64,000 nt of DNA from Azospirillum griseum (GTDB lineage: Bacteria; Pseudomonadota; Alphaproteobacteria; Azospirillales; Azospirillaceae): assembly GCF_003966125.1 (NCBI RefSeq), contig NZ_RXMA01000015.1:72741-136740 (forward strand), written 5' to 3'. The translations under genes and the position numbers were made by a program. Within the stretch, counting starts at the first letter, position 1; each line of letters begins with the position of its first letter. Of this stretch, positions 17,183 through 25,337 are shown in pieces. The notes beneath the pieces are model-generated. The model saw only the letters and a program-made list of their open reading frames with translations. It was not told the DNA's origin and ran no database searches.

Positions 17183-18466
17183 TCAGAACCCCATGCGCCG
17201 GGGCAGCCACAGCGCCAGATCGGGCCAGATCACCACAGCGATCGTTACCATGAGCATGGTGATGAGCGGCCAGATCACCCAACGGACGGTGCTTTCCATG
17301 GTGCAGCCGGTCATCCGGCAGGCCACCATCAGATTGACCGCCATCGGTGGAGTGAACTGACCCACCGCGATCATCAATGTCAGGATCACCCCGAACCACG
17401 TCAAATCCCAGTGATAGGCGGTGGCGATCGGGATCAGCAGAGGCAGCAGAATGATGAAGATGGAAATGCCGTCCAGGAAGGTGCCGACAATGACCAGCAG
17501 CACGATCAGCAGAGCCATCACCCCGCCTTCGCCGATGCCGAGGTTGAGAATGCCCTGGGTGATCGGGTCGATCACCGACAGCGTGCTCAACGCCCAGCCG
17601 AAGACGCTGGCCAGGGCGATGACGGTCAGGATGATGGCGGAGATTTCCGCCGCCTCCACCAGCATCGAATACAACTCGCGCAGGCGGATGGTCCGGTAGA
17701 TCACCATGCCCAGCAGCAACCCATAGGCCACCGCGATCACCGCCGCTTCGGTGGGGGTGAAGATGCCAAAACGCAGTCCGCCGAGGATCAACACCTTGGC
17801 GAACAGGCCGAGTGCTGCGTCCCACAGGCTGCTCCAGAAGGGGGGGCGCGGCTCGTGCGACAGCTCCGTTCCCAGATTGTGGCGGCGGGCCAGCCACAAG
17901 GTGGGGACGATCAGCGCCAGACCGGCCAGGGTGCCGGGGATGATGCCCGCCGCAAACATCGAGGTGGTCGGGGCGGCGGGAACCAGCACGCTGTAGATGA
18001 TGAGCGCAACCGATGGCGGAATCAGAATGTCGGTGGCCGACGCGGCGGCGATGGTGCTGGCGATGAAGGGGCGGGGGTAGCCCGCCCGGATCATGCTTGG
18101 CCCCATCACGCCGCAGACCGCCGCCGCGATGGCCGGGCCGGACCCGGAGATGCCGCCCATCATCATGGTGACGACCACGGCGATGACCGCCAGCGATCCC
18201 CGGCCATTGCCGATGATCGAGGTGGCAAAGCGCACCAGCTTCTGAGCCACGCCGGAGCGGTCGAAGATCGTTCCCGCCAGCACAAACATCGGGATGGTCA
18301 TCAGCGGATACTTGGCGATGCCGGTGTAGACGCTGGTCGGAACCGAAATGATGCCGAGATGGGCGGTGGCGATGGCGGCGGTGCCCGCCAACCCCAAAGC
18401 CGCTGCGATGGGAACACCGACCAGCAGCATGATCAGGAAGGTGCCAAAGAGAAGGGCCGTGATCAC
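17183..18466 (-). CDS. dctM: TRAP transporter large permease (DctM-type)
   Basis: 427 residues, with about twelve hydrophobic segments. Characteristic DctM features: the N-terminal GVPIAAALGLAG, the PLMTIPMFVLAGTIFDRSG block, the GGISGSGPAIAAAV motif and ATDILIPPSVALIIY. TRAP systems use ion gradients to import organic acids such as C4-dicarboxylates. Its start overlaps the DctQ stop by 4 bases (ATGA). No substrate-binding DctP gene lies on either side. Confidence 0.93.
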   Translation of the reverse strand: MITALLFGTFLIMLLVGVPIAAALGLAGTAAIATAHLGIISVPTSVYTGIAKYPLMTIPMFVLAGTIFDRSGVAQKLVRFATSIIGNGRGSLAVIAVVVTMMMGGISGSGPAIAAAVCGVMGPSMIRAGYPRPFIASTIAAASATDILIPPSVALIIYSVLVPAAPTTSMFAAGIIPGTLAGLALIVPTLWLARRHNLGTELSHEPRPPFWSSLWDAALGLFAKVLILGGLRFGIFTPTEAAVIAVAYGLLLGMVIYRTIRLRELYSMLVEAAEISAIILTVIALASVFGWALSTLSVIDPITQGILNLGIGEGGVMALLIVLLVIVGTFLDGISIFIILLPLLIPIATAYHWDLTWFGVILTLMIAVGQFTPPMAVNLMVACRMTGCTMESTVRWVIWPLITMLMVTIAVVIWPDLALWLPRRMGF

Positions 18467-18984
18467 GCTTCACCCTCCAGCTTTTCCGTGCCACGGCGGA
18501 TGCGGACAATCCGCCCGACCGCGCGGCCCAGCACCGCCGCCGACAGCACCGGCAGACAGATGGTGTAGATCCATTGCGGCAGCCCCAGCGCCGGGGAGGT
18601 GACTTCGAAACGGTAATCGTCCCAGGTCGCCCAGGCCCCATAGACCACCAACAGCCCGTACATCGCCGCCATGCACAGCATGGAGAACACCTCTGCCCGC
18701 CGCCGGTTCTTCGGCGACAGCTTGTCGGCAACAAAGGTGATGCGGATGTGCCGATCCTTCACGACCGCTGCCGAGGCTCCCAAAAAGGTCAGCACGACCA
18801 TCAGGGCGATGGAATATTCCTCGGTAAAGGCAAAGGAGACGTCGGTCAGGTACCGCATCACCACATTGGCAAACGTGATGAGCGCAACCAACGCCATGGT
18901 TGCGGCGACCAGCACTTCTTCAATGGCCAAAGGGACGCGTGGTGTGGGCACCGGTCGGACGACGGTGGGGTCGTGATCGCTCAT
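18463..18984 (-). CDS. dctQ: TRAP transporter small permease (DctQ-type)
   Basis: 173 residues with four membrane segments: IEEVLVAATMALVALITFANVVMRY, a second around SIALMVVLTFLGASAAV, a third near AEVFSMLCMAAMYGLLVVYG and a last near ICLPVLSAAVLGRAVG. KDRHIRITFVADKL is the conserved loop of DctQ proteins. Works in complex with DctM. The upstream gene on the same strand, 63 bases away, is a sensor histidine kinase, not dctP. Confidence 0.9.
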   Translation of the reverse strand: MSDHDPTVVRPVPTPRVPLAIEEVLVAATMALVALITFANVVMRYLTDVSFAFTEEYSIALMVVLTFLGASAAVVKDRHIRITFVADKLSPKNRRRAEVFSMLCMAAMYGLLVVYGAWATWDDYRFEVTSPALGLPQWIYTICLPVLSAAVLGRAVGRIVRIRRGTEKLEGEA

Positions 18985-19047
18985 CTTGCCGAATTCCTGA
19001 TGGTGAGGGCCGGATTATTCCCAGCGCCACCATCCCTTTGCAAGAAA

Positions 19048-21003
19048 CTATCGGTGTGGCGGAGGATCCCAGCCCGCCGTTTCGGCGATGGCTGCCATGC
19101 TGCCCATTGTGCGGTCGGTCAGGCGCGCGCATGGGGCCAGAGGCAGAAGCAGGGTGAAGCGGCTGCCCATCCCCACCCGGCTTTCCACCCCAACCGAACC
19201 GCCGTGCAGCGCGGCGATGCGGCGCACCATGTTCAGCCCGACCCCGGTCCCCGGCGCGCCGCTGGCGTTGTTGGCGCGGTAGAATCGGTCAAAGATGTGG
19301 GGCAGTGCCTCGGGCGGCACGCCGATCCCCTGGTCGATCACCGTCACCGCAAGCGACGCCCGGCCCATCGGATCGGTTTGGGTGGTGGCGTGCAACTCCA
19401 CGGGGCTGCCGGGTGGGGAGTATTTGAGCGCGTTGCTCAGCAGATTGTGCACCGACAGCGCCACCAACGTCGAATCGCCGATCATGCGCGCAGGGCAACC
19501 GGACAGATCAAGGTGGATCGGCTGGTCGCCGTCATCGGGATTCGGGGCGGAATCGGCGGCGTCGCGCAACAGGTCAGGCAGGTCGATGGTGTCCCGGCGG
19601 AGGGTCACGGTGGGGTGGGAGAGGCGGTCGTCGGCCAGGCAGGTTTCCAGCAGGTTGACCTGCCGCCGCACCGCCTGCCGGATGCGGTCCAACCGGGGCA
19701 GCATTGACGGGGCCTTGCGCTCGGCCTCCAGGGACAACAGTTGCGCCGCGCTGTCGATGATGGCCAGCGGGGTCTTGAACTCATGCGCGGCCATGGACAG
19801 GTAGCTGTTCAGAGCGTGTTTGGCCGCCGTTTCGGCTGCCAGACGATCTTCGGCCTCTGCGCGGGCGGCGATGAGGCGATCCACCATTTCCGCCAGCCGG
19901 GCCTCGATCCGTCGGCGTTGGGTGACGTCCCGCAACAGCAGCATGCGCCCGACCGATTGGCGTCCACCGCTGGACAGGGTGACAACCGTTACCTCAAACG
20001 TCCGTCGTTCCGAACCGCGTGGCAGTTCGACCAGCCGCGCGGCGGAGTCGGGACTCAACGGGGCTGGACCGGTCAGCAGCGCGTCCAACGCGGGCAACGC
20101 GTCCAAACGCCCGCCGATCACGCCGCCGGGCTTGCGGCTCAAGGCGTTGGCGGCAGGGTTTGCCTCCACCACCGTCCCGTCGGCATCGAGCACCAGAACG
20201 GGATCCGGCATTGCGTCGAGCAGGGCGTGGTTGGCGACCGGCAGCAGCGCGAACAGACGCCGTCGGGTGATGAGCCAGTAAAACACCGCGCCCATCAGCA
20301 AGAAGCTGAAGGGGGTGGGATCGAAATCGAACAGAACGACGTTGTTGGTGACATAGCCGATGTTGGCCAACCACGGAACCGCCATCGCCAGCAGAAAGCC
20401 CAGGTAATGCGCGCGATAGGCGGGGGCGGCGCGGTGGATGCCGCTGGCGGTGACAACGACGCTCATCACCATGAAAACATACAGATAGACGGTTGTGGCG
20501 AAGAACCAGAAGCCATGCGTGTAATCCAGCGCGGCCCCAGGCTGGTCGTTGATCGGCACCGCCGACACATACATCAACCGATGCAGGTCGTTGGTCATCG
20601 CGACAGCCCAGGTCAACAATCCCATGCCGATGGGCAGCAGCCGCCAGCGTGGAGCCAATTCACCATGGATGTAGGACCATATGAACAGGGTCCAGAAGCT
20701 GGGCGCACCAACGATGCCGACCCAGGCCATCTTCGCCCAGAATTGCTTGTCGTCCGGCGCGACGGCGGCAATCTCCAAAGCGGCGGCGGTTGTCCACCAG
20801 GAGGCCGACAATTGCATGGCCACGAAATTGATCCGCCCGGGAAAGGGCGGCAGCCGACCACCACGCCACGCGATCCAAAGCGTGACCAGGACAGCCGCCA
20901 GCAACAGGATCGCGGGCGGACTCAGCATGCCTGAGGGCTGGGGCGGAAAGGCTGCGGTTCGGTCACGGCGTCTCGTGAGGGGATGATCACAGGGGGCAAC
21001 CAT
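19048..21003 (-). CDS. 7TM-PAS sensor histidine kinase
   Basis: 651 residues from ATG 21003, with AGGA a few bases upstream; ATG 20928, just before the first membrane segment, is the main alternative. The N-terminal half has about seven membrane segments of the HisKA_7TM type, then PAS (PDPVLVLDADGTVVEANPAAN), a HisKA box with the phospho-His in MAAHEFKTPLAIIDSA, and an HATPase domain with NLLSNALKYSP, DQGIGVP and GTGVGLNMV. Classic intramembrane/ligand-sensing kinase; no response regulator is adjacent. It lies just upstream of the TRAP permease genes on the same strand and may control or be co-transcribed with them. Its HisKA core closely resembles that of the REC-kinase at 41368-42525. Confidence 0.9.
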   Translation of the reverse strand: MVAPCDHPLTRRRDRTAAFPPQPSGMLSPPAILLLAAVLVTLWIAWRGGRLPPFPGRINFVAMQLSASWWTTAAALEIAAVAPDDKQFWAKMAWVGIVGAPSFWTLFIWSYIHGELAPRWRLLPIGMGLLTWAVAMTNDLHRLMYVSAVPINDQPGAALDYTHGFWFFATTVYLYVFMVMSVVVTASGIHRAAPAYRAHYLGFLLAMAVPWLANIGYVTNNVVLFDFDPTPFSFLLMGAVFYWLITRRRLFALLPVANHALLDAMPDPVLVLDADGTVVEANPAANALSRKPGGVIGGRLDALPALDALLTGPAPLSPDSAARLVELPRGSERRTFEVTVVTLSSGGRQSVGRMLLLRDVTQRRRIEARLAEMVDRLIAARAEAEDRLAAETAAKHALNSYLSMAAHEFKTPLAIIDSAAQLLSLEAERKAPSMLPRLDRIRQAVRRQVNLLETCLADDRLSHPTVTLRRDTIDLPDLLRDAADSAPNPDDGDQPIHLDLSGCPARMIGDSTLVALSVHNLLSNALKYSPPGSPVELHATTQTDPMGRASLAVTVIDQGIGVPPEALPHIFDRFYRANNASGAPGTGVGLNMVRRIAALHGGSVGVESRVGMGSRFTLLLPLAPCARLTDRTMGSMAAIAETAGWDPPPHR

Positions 21004-21088
21004 TGATCCTAACATGGGCGCGCCGGGCATTGGCCCGAGCGCGGTTGCATCCGTCCCATGCGTTCTCGGCGCGCCGGTCGCCGCCCGA

Positions 21089-21772
21089 TCAGGCGTAGGC
21101 GTAGGGGCCACCGCGTTCCAGGGCACGGCGGTAGGCCGGGCGGGCGTGGATGCGGTCAAGCCACGCCATGATGTGCGGGCGACTGGCGTCCAGACCGGCC
21201 CGCGCCACGGCGGTTTCCAGGGGAAAGCTCATCTGGATGTCGGCGACGCTGAACGGATCCCCGGCAAACCAGGGGTTGGCCGCCAGGTGGGCCTCCACAT
21301 GGTCAAGATGCTGGGTCAAGCGGGGCGCGACCATGGCGGCGGTGACGGCTCCGGCGATCTTGCGGGCGATCGGGCGCAGCAGGAACGGCATTTGCGGGCC
21401 ACCCATGCGGACCAGCACCAGTTTCAGCAACAGCAACGGCATCACCGAGCCTTCGGCGTAATGCAGCCAGTAGGTGCAGGCTCGTCCGGCGGCGGTTCGG
21501 GAGGGTGGTCGCAAAGCCCCGTCGCCGTGCGCGTCGGTCAGATACTCCAGGATCGCCCCCGATTCGGCGATGGTCAACGCCGTGCCGTCCCCGTCGTCGT
21601 CGGTGATGACCGGGGATTTCCCGAGCGGATGGACGGTGTGCAGGCTGGCCGGTGCCGCCATGGTCTGCGGATCCCGTTCGTAGCGCACGATGTCGTAGGG
21701 AAGGGCCATCTCTTCCAGCAGCCAGAGGATGCGCTGGGAGCGTGAGTTGTTGAGGTGATGAACGGTGATCAT
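21089..21772 (-). CDS. Glutathione S-transferase family protein
   Basis: 227 residues. The N-terminal thioredoxin-like domain has NNSRSQRILWLLEEM (catalytic Ser/Asn region), LGKSPVI with the cis-Pro, and ESGAILEYL for glutathione gamma-glutamyl binding. The C-terminal helical domain contains FAGDPFSVADIQMSFPLE, the N-capping box. Cytosolic conjugation or peroxidase role; the substrate is unknown. Monocistronic by layout. Confidence 0.92.
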   Translation of the reverse strand: MITVHHLNNSRSQRILWLLEEMALPYDIVRYERDPQTMAAPASLHTVHPLGKSPVITDDDGDGTALTIAESGAILEYLTDAHGDGALRPPSRTAAGRACTYWLHYAEGSVMPLLLLKLVLVRMGGPQMPFLLRPIARKIAGAVTAAMVAPRLTQHLDHVEAHLAANPWFAGDPFSVADIQMSFPLETAVARAGLDASRPHIMAWLDRIHARPAYRRALERGGPYAYA

Positions 21773-21899
21773 GGTGTGGGTTCCCGGTGTCGTGGGCGGT
21801 TGGGCAAGCGCCGTGTCGTCCTGACTGCCCTATACGTTAAGGCAATCCGTCTGGTTCACCGGAAACAGGCTGTTGCGTGAAAAAATGCGGTGGAAAACA

Positions 21900-21929
21900 A
21901 TCAAGGCACCGGAAGACCGATGCCTTGAT
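21900..21929 (-). terminator. Intrinsic terminator-like hairpin after the chemoreceptor gene
   Basis: ATCAAGGCA and TGCCTTGAT arms (9 bp) with an inner CGG/CCG pairing, followed on the minus strand by TGTTTTCC. It lies about 27 bases past the stop of the methyl-accepting chemotaxis gene. Confidence 0.65.
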
Positions 21930-21955
21930 CGCAAACAGGAGCCGGAACCGAGGGA

Positions 21956-23521
21956 TCAGGCGCGGCGCAGGGAGCCGACGAAATCACCCACCTGGGCCTG
22001 CATGGCGTTGACACGGGCCTGAAGCGAGGACATCGCCGTGCTCAACCGGCCCGAGGCGTCGCCGGTCTGCTCGGCGGCGGCGGTGGTGGCGTTGACATCG
22101 CCCAACAGGGCGCGCACGCCCTGCGCCGCTTCGTTCACGCCCCGCCCGATTTCGCCGGTGGCCGCGTTCTGTTCCTCCACCGCTGCGGCGATGGAGGCGC
22201 TGATTTCGCTGACGCTGGTGACAACCTTGGCGATTTCGGTGATTTCGCCCGCCGCCGCACCGGTGGATTCCTGAATGGCGCGGATCTGGCTTTCGATTTC
22301 CTCGGTCGCCTTGGCGGTCTGGTTGGCCAGCGCCTTCACCTCACCGGCCACGACCGCGAAGCCCTTGCCCGCCTCCCCGGCGCGCGCGGCTTCGATGGTG
22401 GCGTTCAGCGCCAGCAGGTTGGTTTGGCTGGCGATGGAGTTGATGAGCGTCACCACCGCGTTGACCTTGTCGGCCGCCTGGACCAGACCGGCGACGCGCT
22501 CTTCGGCGCGGTTGGCGCGAACCGACGCCTCTCCGGCGATCTGCTGCGAGCGTTGGGCCTGACCGGAGATCTCGCGGATCGACGCGGCGAGCTGTTCGAC
22601 CGCCGCCGCCATGCTGTCGACGCTGCTGTTCACCGACGCGGCGTTGCCGGCGGCGCGCTGGCTGACCTCGCCGTTGCGTTCGGCGGCGGTGCTCAGCTGG
22701 CGGGTCGAATCGCCCATCTCGTTGGCGGTGGCGCACACCTCGGCCATCACGGAGCTGACCTGACGTTCGAAATTGTCGGCGACCCCGGCGATGGCGGCCC
22801 GACGGTCGCTTTCGGCGCGCTGGCGCATCCGCTCCTGGTCGGCTTGCAACTGCTGGCGTTCGATGCCCTGTTCCTTGAAGACCTGGACGGCGGCGGCCAT
22901 GCGGCCGATCTCGTCGCTGCGGTCCTGCGAGGGGACCACCGTCGTGGTGTCACCCGAGGCCAGTTGCGACATGATGGCGGTCAATTGAACGATGGGTTTG
23001 GTGGCCCCGCGCACGATCCAGGCCAGCACACCGCAGACCACAACCAGAGCGGCGAATCCGGCGATGGCCAACATCGTGGCCCGCTCCAGCGCCTGCTTTT
23101 CGGCGCGGGCGGCGGACAGGCGAACCTCGACCGATCCGAGAACGGAGGTCTTGCCGTCGGCCTTGCGCACGATGTCGGCCTTGCGCACCAGGATCAGGGA
23201 GCCGCTGGCCGCCGCGTTGCCGTGGCTGGCAAACACCGTGCCCTTGGGATCCACCACCTTGCTGCTGACGTAATCGGCGTCGTTGGCCAGCGCGGCGAGC
23301 TGAGAGGTCGCGGAGTCCTTGTCCACATTCCACAGGGCTTCCGTCAGGCCACCCGCAATGATCTTGGTGGTCACGTCGGCGCGATCCTCCAGCGAGGTAC
23401 GGCCATCCTCCAGATTCACCTTTGCGGCACCGATGACGGTGATGAGGGCCATCACGGTCACGAGCAGGGCGATGGGCATGACCACCCGCATGGCCAGTGC
23501 TCGGGTTATGAACTTCAGCAT
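21956..23521 (-). CDS. Methyl-accepting chemotaxis protein
   Basis: 521 residues from ATG 23521, with GGGGAG upstream; the longer frame adds an uncharged unconserved leader. Order: membrane segment (about 10-33), a short periplasmic sensor of about 135 residues, a second membrane segment near 168-188, HAMP (about 190-245), and the MCP signalling domain with the invariant hairpin tip [31 protein letters not shown] nearby. The sensor family was not recognised (ALWNVDKDSATSQL motif at its start). The C-terminus lacks a NWETF-like CheR tether. A chemotaxis array component for an unknown signal. Confidence 0.93.
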   Translation of the reverse strand: MLKFITRALAMRVVMPIALLVTVMALITVIGAAKVNLEDGRTSLEDRADVTTKIIAGGLTEALWNVDKDSATSQLAALANDADYVSSKVVDPKGTVFASHGNAAASGSLILVRKADIVRKADGKTSVLGSVEVRLSAARAEKQALERATMLAIAGFAALVVVCGVLAWIVRGATKPIVQLTAIMSQLASGDTTTVVPSQDRSDEIGRMAAAVQVFKEQGIERQQLQADQERMRQRAESDRRAAIAGVADNFERQVSSVMAEVCATANEMGDSTRQLSTAAERNGEVSQRAAGNAASVNSSVDSMAAAVEQLAASIREISGQAQRSQQIAGEASVRANRAEERVAGLVQAADKVNAVVTLINSIASQTNLLALNATIEAARAGEAGKGFAVVAGEVKALANQTAKATEEIESQIRAIQESTGAAAGEITEIAKVVTSVSEISASIAAAVEEQNAATGEIGRGVNEAAQGVRALLGDVNATTAAAEQTGDASGRLSTAMSSLQARVNAMQAQVGDFVGSLRRA

Positions 23522-24074
23522 CCTACCGGCTCCCCTTCTGGTCGGCTCCTCGGTTCCCTGCAACCAAGGTGTGTCGTCCGCAAACAACGGACAATGTCGT
23601 GATCAAGAAGAACGCTGCCATCCGATCAGCAGGAACGCGTCGATGTCGATCCTGACAACCATGACGAGAGCGTTGCAATCTCCCCAGATGGACGCAATTT
23701 CATGCGCTTTGTTGTTGTGAGTAGAGCGTGTTGACCCTTAAGTTTTCGTTATCCAAACAACAGTCTATAAGCGGCGGCACGGATTTGCACATCGAAATTT
23801 CGTCAGGAAAACCCTGAAGATAGGTTTCGTTCCGTGGCGTTCCTGGCCCGGGGTATGAGAGAAAACGGACTCTGTTCGTCCAAAGGTGCCATGCGGTGGG
23901 GCTTGCGCGGGACCCGACCCGTTGCCCACTATGCGCGGTGGGAGGAGCCGTTGGCGGACGTCGAATCTGTTCAACCGCAGATACAGGCACGCAACGGCGC
24001 GGATCAACGCCCCGGACGGATGGCGCACCGTCGGGCGCACCCACATCAACAGGCGCCGATTGGAGCATTCGCCC
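23522..24074. other. Intergenic region between divergent chemoreceptor and AGE epimerase genes
   Basis: About 550 bases. 23690-23830 is AT-richer than its surroundings and is the likely promoter zone for both directions. Frames on both strands through here show no domain, and the AGE reading frame is open well upstream of its start without protein-like content. I searched by eye for a GG-N10-GC sigma-54 promoter ahead of the epimerase and did not find a convincing one. Confidence 0.45.
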
Positions 24075-25337
24075 GTGACCATCCTGACTTCCACATCCCC
24101 CGCATGGGCCAGTCTGGCCAGCCATCGGTCCTGGCTGCTGCGCCAAGCCGACGATCTGTTCGCCTTCTTCGAGAAGGCCAGCATCAACCCGTTGGGCGGC
24201 TTCCATGACCTCGATTCGCAGGGGCGTCCCCTGGCACCGGGTGCCGTTCCGGGTGCCCGTCCGGGCCGCGCCCTGCACGTCACCACCCGCATGGTCCATT
24301 GCTTTGCCATCGCGCATTTGTTGGGGCGGCCCGGTGCTGACGCGCTGATCGACCATGGCATGGAGTTTCTGTGGAACGGCCACCGCGATTCGGTGCATGG
24401 CGGTTATTTCTGGGGCGTGGGGTACGACGCGCCGACCGACGACACCAAGCAGGCCTACGGCCACGCCTTTGTCCTGCTGGCGGCGTCGAGCGCCAAGCTG
24501 GCCGGGCATCCCGACGCCGACCGGCTGTTGACCGACGTGTCCACCATCCTGGACGAACGGTTCTGGGAGGAGGAGCACGGCGCGGTGGCGGAGGAGTTCA
24601 CCCGCGATTGGCGCAGCTTCGACCAGTATCGCGGCCAGAATTCCAACATGCACCTGACCGAAGCCCTGATGGCGGCGTTCGAGGCAACGGGCGACAGCCA
24701 GTATCTGCGGCGGGCCGAACGCATCGCCGACCTGATCGTGCGCCGCCACGCGGCGGCCAACGATTGGCGGCTGCCCGAGCATTTCCGCACGGATTGGAGC
24801 CTGGACCGCGACTATTCCGGCAGCCCGATGTTCCGCCCCTATGGGACCACCCCCGGTCATTGGCTGGAATGGGCGCGCCTGCTGCTGCAATTGTGGGAGA
24901 TGGGCGGCCGCAAGGTGGATTGGATGCCGGGCGCTGCGTCCAGCCTGTTCCGGCAGGCGGTGGCCGATGGCTGGGACGCGAAGACCGGCGGTTTCTATTA
25001 CACGCTGGAATGGGATGGATCGCCGCGCATCCGCGAGCGTTATTGGTGGCCCTGCTGCGAAGGCATCGGGGCGGCGGCCTTCCTCAACGCCACCGACGGC
25101 GACCCGTTCTATGAGGAATGGTATCGGCGGATCTGGAATTTCAGCGCCACCCGCCTGATTGACCGGGAGCATGGCGGCTGGCATCCCCAGTTGGGCGAGG
25201 ACATGCAGCCCACCGTCAACCCGTTCTTTGGCAAGCCCGACCTGTACCACGCCTTGCAAGCCTGCCTGATCCCGCTGGTTCCGACCACCGGCAGCATCGC
25301 CGGTGGGCTGGCCCAGGGGCGGATCGCGCTGGGATGA
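24075..25337 (+). CDS. AGE family sugar epimerase/isomerase
   Basis: 420 residues from GTG 24075, with TTGGAG about 9 bases upstream; upstream in-frame codons do not look coding. It belongs to the N-acylglucosamine 2-epimerase/mannose isomerase/cellobiose epimerase (alpha/alpha)6-barrel family: TRMVHCFAIAH, GGYFWGVG, KQAYGHAFVLLAASS (catalytic His region), NSNMHLTEALMAAFE, PGHWLEWARLLLQL (second catalytic His), RYWWPCCEGIGAAAFLN and the C-terminal GKPDLYHALQACLIPL. The overall pattern is closest to D-mannose isomerase-type members. Its stop overlaps the start of the sigma-54 activator gene by 4 bases (ATGA). Confidence 0.88.
   Translation: MTILTSTSPAWASLASHRSWLLRQADDLFAFFEKASINPLGGFHDLDSQGRPLAPGAVPGARPGRALHVTTRMVHCFAIAHLLGRPGADALIDHGMEFLWNGHRDSVHGGYFWGVGYDAPTDDTKQAYGHAFVLLAASSAKLAGHPDADRLLTDVSTILDERFWEEEHGAVAEEFTRDWRSFDQYRGQNSNMHLTEALMAAFEATGDSQYLRRAERIADLIVRRHAAANDWRLPEHFRTDWSLDRDYSGSPMFRPYGTTPGHWLEWARLLLQLWEMGGRKVDWMPGAASSLFRQAVADGWDAKTGGFYYTLEWDGSPRIRERYWWPCCEGIGAAAFLNATDGDPFYEEWYRRIWNFSATRLIDREHGGWHPQLGEDMQPTVNPFFGKPDLYHALQACLIPLVPTTGSIAGGLAQGRIALG

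Noticed and set aside
23690..24074. Sigma-54 promoter upstream of the epimerase gene
   Set aside because: No GG-N10-GC match with surrounding consensus could be found by eye.
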